The position numbers and the translations under genes are program-made. Below, one piece after another: positions 57,890 to 64,000 of a DNA stretch of 64,000 nucleotides (the stretch's first letter is position 1; each line of letters begins with the position of its first letter). The notes beneath the pieces are model-generated. The model was not told the origin of the DNA. It did no database searches and saw only the letters and a list, made by a program, of their open reading frames with translations. This DNA is from Luzula sylvatica (lineage: Eukaryota > Streptophyta > Magnoliopsida > Poales > Juncaceae): contig OX326961.1 of NCBI GenBank assembly GCA_946800325.1, positions 52,929,793-52,993,792 of the forward strand, written 5' to 3'.

Positions 57890-58774
57890 TGGTTTTGTAT
57901 GCTAAGTAGTTTACAGGTTGACTATATAAGTCGTTGCTACTTTTGCTTTTTTGTTGCCCTTTTCACATAAACTGAAAATCTGAAGGAACCGGGTCAAATT
58001 CTTCTTGTTTCTTACTGGTACGAGTCCCTTGCAAGTTTATAAGTCCATAATTTTCCATGTAGTCGCAATAGTCACTCTCAGTTCTTCATTTAGTATGTGA
58101 GAACTTCACTTTTTATTTATCAAGGATTTATGTGGTAAATTGCTCGAATTTGCGGGGCTCCCTTCCTTGAAATTGGAAAATAGTGAATCGACTAACAATC
58201 TAAAAAAATACAATAATAATTTTGTTATCTTATAACAATGAATTTTTAATTATTTTATAGTAACCATTCAGTATATGAATATTTTATTTTTCATCTCCAA
58301 AAGTACAGTCAGGAGTAAATCTATCTTTCAGCAGTTCTAATTCTAAAAGAGAATTGATATGAATGCCTTGTTTGCATAGTTTGATTTGTAAATATTTTAT
58401 GAGAAATTATTTTGCATTTCGATAAAATACATTGCGGATGTACTCCGGAATTGCTTACTTTCCGGTTATTCGGTATTTATTCGACCCACGCTTGTCCTAC
58501 CCACTCATTATCCGGTCTCATCTCGTCTTCTGTTATACTTTTTTTATATTTTTTTTCTATAATATGAATAAAAGATATATTGTTATTTGAACCGGGAAAG
58601 GAAAAGAGGAGATCGACGTTCTTCTTCTTCCAAATCTGGAAGGAAAGATGTGGCAGGTTATTTAAGGAATCAAAAAACACACCAGCACAAGTGGTAAAAA
58701 CGGCTGAAATTGAGCTCAAAGATTTGCTATGTAGGAAAGATACATACTTGTAAAAAAAAAGGGTGTGGGTTAAA
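57890..58774. other. Upstream flank of the BAHD gene
   Basis: No coding region. 'gggtcaaattcttcttgttt' with 'cttactggtac' (57991-58021) is a diverged inverted match to about 51027-51062. Otherwise AT-rich. Confidence 0.5.
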
Positions 58775-58930
58775 AACCAGAAATGATACATGTCCCGAAA
58801 TAAAACACAAACTCATTCCAGATGTGCATTATATAGTATAATATTTGTGGGACCCATGTGCTATATTTTCCTTTAATTTACTTTCGGGAATAGATTTGTG
58901 ATTAGTTTCGGTAATCCTATCATTTTTGTA
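58775..58930. repeat. Near-identical inverted repeat, right copy
   Basis: Reverse complement of 53300-53456 with hardly any mismatch by eye. Its flanks are swapped compared with the left copy: the phrase 'aacccacacccttttt' lies on the opposite side of the shared core. Confidence 0.8.
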
Positions 58931-59334
58931 ATTATAATTATAACTACAGATTACCTCGCTCCGTTTCGGATCGTTATTTACTATTTTGGTGTGGTGTATG
59001 TGTTGTGAGCAATAATTTTCACCGTTTGTTAATTGTTGTTTAAAAACTTCCATAATTAGTTGAATACATTTTATGTGCTTGTTCTATCGTTATATGTTTT
59101 CTTTTTACTATATAACTAATTTGTATGTAATGTGTACTTGTCTTGTAACATTTTGAAAATTCATTATATGTACATATTGTATTTGTACATATTAATCATC
59201 TGAAAATTTATGTGGATCTGTTATAGATTTAATGAATGTGATCATTTTTTTTTTGCACAGTACGTTGAGTGAAAATATTTTGAATATAACATGCATGATC
59301 CATGCTATTCTTTCTTCCTAATATTTTTCTTTAT

Positions 59335-59645
59335 CACAGTGGTATCTATTTGTTTTCACCTAACTTTGTTCAACAATCATCAATTTAGACTTAATTCTTC
59401 TTTACTGAGTTTGGCAACGATTTTGACTGGACTCCAAATATACTGGAAAAAAAAAAATACATGTGTAAACATTATATTCAGGACCTTAAACATTAAAAAG
59501 AAAAATAATGATTAATAAACAATGTTATCTAATTTGTTTCCACCCAATTTTGTTCCACAGTCATCAATTTAGACTTTATACACGTGTCAACATTATATTC
59601 ACAATATTAAACTTTAAAGAAAATGATGAATGATTAATAAGATAA
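59335..59645. repeat. Diverged tandem duplication, unit about 180 bp
   Basis: 'tcatcaatttagactt' occurs near 59377 and 59561, and 'acattatattca' near 59469 and 59590, each after a matching 'atcta..tttgtttncacc' phrase. Non-coding. Confidence 0.65.
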
Positions 59646-60537
59646 AATAAAATAAGATAAGAAGAAGATATTTTCGGATTAAAATGCGTGCACCTATAGT
59701 ACATTAGTTGATTTACACATAAACAATAAAGAGGATCCCATTTGGTGAAATAAAATTCACAGGGGGTGTACATATAGTACAAGAACCAGGTGTATTTGTA
59801 ATTTGGGAGTTGTGAATGACCTACTTCTCCGTCGCAATCATGCGTGAAAGTGAAGTTGTGCATGACCTACTTCTACGTCTTGGATGAAGTAGATATGATT
59901 GAACATTTTTAAAATTAACATAAAAAATATGATTTAATATCTTAATTTATGATTTAATTATTTTAATTTATAATTGTACATGCAATTAAAATGTTAAATC
60001 ATAAATTAAAGTGTAAATTTTTAATATGTTAAATCATATTCAAGTTATCAAGGATGTGAGGAAAGAGAAACATTTTCTTATTAATTAACTGATAATTGTT
60101 ATTCTTTGTCAATTATCATGTAAATTATGTGTGTTAATTAGGATTAGATAATGTGGTGGAGGAATTGTGAGGGCATGAAGATTCTTTTCAAAAAAAAACT
60201 GAGGAATTGTGACACCTTAGGGACTCGTTTCCGAAAAAAAACTGATTTTATGGATAATTGTCCAGTCAAGATATTAATCTTTTCACATTCTTTTTATTTG
60301 TACGAGAACATGAATTTGAGTTTCGATAGGATGTCACATTTTTTTTCCAAGAAAAAATTGAGTTTTTCAATAAAATTCAGACCACGAATGTTAAGTACTC
60401 ATCTAGAATTAGAATATGTGTCCCTCTCAGTGGCGGATCTTGTCCAAATCAATAGGAGGGCAATAATTTAGGAAAGGCTACTTCGAAAAAATTTCAATTT
60501 TTTTTACATAATCTTCAGTTCTATCGTAAAACAAACT
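59646..60537. other. Non-coding DNA
   Basis: No gene supported. 60428-60446 reads cagtggcggatcttgtcc, a phrase common at hAT-type element ends in plants, but no partner was found. Confidence 0.4.
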
Positions 60538-60564
60538 GGCGCGCGCGCGCGCGCGCACACACAC

Positions 60565-60642
<78 letters not shown>
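60538..60642. repeat. Compound microsatellite (GC)n(AC)n(AT)n
   Basis: About 9 GC/CG units, 6 AC/CA units, then about 37 AT units. The alternating purine-pyrimidine GC and AC part could adopt Z-DNA, though nothing shows that it does. Confidence 0.95.
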
Positions 60643-60645
<3 letters not shown>

Positions 60646-60947
60646 GTTCTATCATAGAGTCAAAATAATAATTTATCATTTCGTATGATTTTCATTAATG
60701 TTCATGTTGTAAAATATTTTTGTATCTTGATATTTGACTATAACCCATAAAATAAAGAACATAAAATGTATTATGTTTTTTTTTTTGTTCAAATTAACTT
60801 TGGTATACATATTAGTTTTTTCATTTTTTTTTCTTTGTTGTCAAAAAGTTTTAGAGTAAAAAGCTAAATTTTTTATTTTTTGTAGAGTTATTTCATTTTT
60901 TATTTTTTTAATAATTTTTTTTTTAGAGAGTAATAAGGTAAAATAAA

Positions 60948-61157
60948 TTGTGGCCAATGAGAATTGAACCTAGGTCATCCATGTGAGAGCCAAAGTTATT
61001 TACCATTGAACTAAGTGAAAGATGTGTCAACTAATTGAATTTTAGTTCTTTTAAACCAAACACCACAATATTAATTACAAAAATTGTTGAGAGCCGAAAT
61101 CGAACCATGGACCTAAGGATTAGGTGTCATGGAACTGAACCAACTGCGCTACTAATT
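60948..61157 (-). other. Two tRNA-like A/B-box modules
   Basis: On the minus strand, 61157-61095 reads TAGTAGCGCAGTTGG (A box) and GGTTCGATTTC (B box). 61017-60948 reads TAGTTCAATGGTAAATAAC and GGTTCAATTCTC. Spacing is tRNA-like, but no acceptor stem closes. Likely SINE heads or decayed tRNA-derived repeats. Confidence 0.45.
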
Positions 61158-61259
61158 TTTTTTGACATTAAAAAATAATTAACGTACTTATTTCTAACGG
61201 ACACGTGTTAGTCACTTGTGACAACTCTATATTCTTAATATATAGTATATAATATATAA

Positions 61260-61669
61260 TGTAGCCAGATATTCAATGTAAGAAATTGTGAGACTAATCG
61301 AAATTGTGTTCCGGATATACACGTCCTTTGGGCTTTGGGCTTTCATTTGTCCATTTGTTTTTTATTTTTTACTTTTAGTTCTTTAGCTGTTGAATTTTTG
61401 TGGCAGTCAATAGTTAGATTTTATATTAGATAACTTTCAAAGTGGTACTCATCCTTTAATCCTCCATGTTAATAATTGAGGTGATCTTCTAGATACAGAT
61501 AGTTAATGCAAAAATGCTATTAACTTGTTTCAAATTGTAAATTTGCCTAAAAACCTATGGCCAAAACAAAAAAAAATGTATCAAATAACTTCCTACTATA
61601 TATAAGTGTGAGTGATGTGATGTAATAAATAATATACTAAAAATAACAATTTGAATCAATTTATCATCA

Positions 61670-61705
<36 letters not shown>

Positions 61706-64000
61706 CTTAAGCTTTTCACAAATCACCAAGCACGATTTCTTGAGGCACGTCTATTCTTTTACGCAGGCACGTTTCCGAGACGTGCGAGCTACGCTGCGCA
61801 CACGCAAAATTAAGGATTCGGTCATTTCGGTGTAATTCGAGCAAATTATATGAAATTTTCAGTAAACTTTGAGCAAACTCAAGTTAGTTTCAGCAAATTT
61901 CCAAAAAAATCAGTGTTTTTTAGTAAGAGATTTTCAGCTCAATTCAAGAATGTTTTTTTTATTTATTTTAAGGTTTCGTTATAATAATTGTCATAGCCTT
62001 CAAAAATACAGGACCGGGCATGTATGTATCTTCCATAAGCATCTAATTACTGCATTGGTTATTCTCATGAAAACTACATGAGTCAAAAAAACAGGAGTTG
62101 AGCAAAAAATGACGGGGAGAATTAACGAACGAAACTGATGGGTCTTGGTCTAGAACATAATTAATTTGTTGCTCTATGTTAGAAGATAAATCATTTATTA
62201 ATAACATTATTTGACCAACCAATGATTTTTTTATTCTAGTGATAAAATGTTTAGCACAAGATACCAAAAATCAAGGGTTCAAGTATCAATAGTATCACAA
62301 ATAAAAGATGAAACCATTTCACTTAAAAAAATATTATTTTACCAAATTAGACGGGCTAAATGTTCAGAGTCATGTTTGGCCTATATCTAGGGGTGTAAAC
62401 GGTTCGAATCCGGTTCGGATAGTAGTCATACCAGATCCGTATCCATATTTTTTCGGATACGGATATTCGGATACGGAACAATACGGATCCGGATACGGTT
62501 CAGATATTAAACGGATACAGATACGGTTCGGATATTGTCGGATACGAATACGGATACGGTTTTTTTCGGATATTAAAACGGATACTATTATATCATAATA
62601 TAATATATTTTTTAATTATATATATATATACATAATTTACGACATCAACAATCAAAGTTACTCTATTTAAACTAAATTTTATGATTGCGATTTAAAACAT
62701 TCAGAAATTATTAATTATCTATATTTTTTCCAACTAATATGGAATAAGAAACATAAAAATATATATAATATACAGATTCAGATCCGGATCCGGATACCCA
62801 TATCCAGATCCGAGTACCGGATTCGGAAAAATACCCGGATCCGAATAATACCCGGATCCGGATTCGGATCCGACTCTAAAACCGAAGACCGGATTCGGAT
62901 CCGGATCCGGATCCGATTGGATCCGGATATTTTTTCGGATATGGTTCGGATCAGTTCGGACAATATCCGCATCATTTACATCCCTACTTATATCTCCTTT
63001 CACGAGTGCTGAGATTAAGATGAATATGCTAGTTCTTTGTGCTATTTTGTGAAAGTAGATTTCAATTATCTTTTCAAAAAAAAAAGAATTCAATTATCTT
63101 GCATCAAAGGAAGAATCTTTTTATTTTGTTATTTTGTATTTTTTCTTTGCAAGTCTATGTACCAGTAATTAATATTCAGAATCTTTATGTCTCCATTTAA
63201 TTTTGTGATTTTTATGTTTCTACTTAATGTACCAGTAATTTTAATAAAAGGAAGAAGAAAATTTTATATCCTAACAAACTATCTTATACTAATTGACACG
63301 TGTATTCTGACTCTCTAAATTTTGAATTGAAAGATACATATTCTACGGGCCACTTTATAGCTTAGTCTTTGATTGCAAGATTATTATTTTATTTTTCTGA
63401 TGAGTGATTTAGGTATACTATTTTAAATTGACAGCATTTCAATTACCTTTAACTATTTTAGATAATTTTTGATTAATTAGATAGTTTTGGTTAATTTCCT
63501 GATTAATGGGATAACTTTTGGTTCAATAAAAATTTCTCTTTATTTCATTGATTATATTTAATGATAATGCATACTGATTTTTTTTGGACTGAAGATTTCT
63601 TTTATTTTTTTAATAAACAAAATAGTATTATATGTCTAAAATATAAATACAATCCAATTAATTATTTTTGTATGATATTTGATAATATATTGTGATTAGT
63701 TACATTAATCCAAACATGAAATCTACAATTCAAGTCTTTTCAAATTCTTTCATCCAAACATTTGAACTGTAGTTGAAAAAATACCAAATTTGGTAGTATT
63801 TAATACACACATCCAAACAGCCCCTAAATGTTATTTCTACATTTTTCAATAACAAAATTTCTAAATTTTCTAAACAAAAACTCTCCAGCATCTTATAATT
63901 TATACATCCAAACAAACTGTAAAATTACTAATTTCAAAAAAATTCCTTTTGCACCTTATAATCCGGTTCTACTCTATTAGTTCCACTTGCCAAACTATAT
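61260..64000. repeat. Large direct duplication, copy 2 (continues past the window)
   Basis: Collinear with 48279-50470 to the last base of the window. Differences include the hAT MITE at 62388-62986, a shorter TTA run, absence of the TA run, and small indels such as 'gagactaatcgaaattg' near 61290. Being open at the right edge, it probably leads toward another copy of the unit holding the BAHD gene. Confidence 0.88.
62388..62986. mobile_element. hAT MITE (599 bp), same family as 24439-25006
   Basis: Termini TAGGGGTGTAAACGG and the reverse complement of TAGGGATGTAAATGATG. The 8-bp target duplication cctatatc (62380-62387) and cttatatc (62987-62994) has one mismatch. GGATACGGAT/GGATCCGGAT arrays in both arms, AT-rich centre. 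The duplicated block at 49380-49410 lacks it. Confidence 0.9.

Overview
The window looks like eudicot plant nuclear DNA. It is AT-rich and gene-poor, has GT-AG introns, and is packed with plant-type mobile elements: Ty1/copia LTR retrotransposons primed by initiator Met-tRNA, rolling-circle Helitrons, hAT, Mutator-like and Harbinger-like MITEs, and a tRNA-derived SINE. No species can be named from the sequence alone.

Only two host-type genes look intact. One is a three-exon BAHD acyltransferase (minus strand, 55729-57428, 467 aa, closest in character to benzyl-alcohol O-benzoyltransferases) with both HxxxD and DFGWG motifs. The other is a three-exon Myb/SANT-like gene (plus strand, 37403-38680, 201 aa), possibly the DNA-binding ORF of a Harbinger-type transposon. 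A third host gene, a PAR1-family (photoassimilate-responsive) gene, is present only as broken copies fused to a copia retrotransposon.

Layout. 1-4000: AT-rich DNA with a 370-bp direct repeat and a small hAT MITE. 4022-17850: a compound locus. A copia 3' end (RNase H plus LTR) lies inverted against a second copia element (LTR, PBS, gag, protease, integrase, half an RT). The second element's pol is split by an 8.6-kb nested minus-strand copia element (6980-15564, TSD tttta), and its RT runs straight into the PAR1 gene. 17850-24000: a minisatellite-like block split by a solo LTR, then a second, inverted, deleted copy of the same copia-PAR1 chimera. 24400-36700: MITEs, a Helitron, microsatellites, a 547-bp tandem duplication carrying a Mutator-like MITE, and a SINE. 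37100-38700: Myb/SANT gene. 38870-47800: two hAT MITEs, a head-to-head pair of related Helitrons, a solo LTR with a 140-bp minisatellite, and a LINE scrap. 48279-64000: a roughly 13-kb unit containing the BAHD gene whose first 2.2 kb is repeated from 61260 to the window end, which suggests a tandem BAHD array continuing beyond the window.

The most notable structures are the copia-PAR1 chimera present in two copies with one shared junction, the patchwork filler DNA at the broken end of the second copy, a MITE inserted at the TATA box of the BAHD gene, and a copia lineage with nearly identical LTRs but a badly decayed pol.
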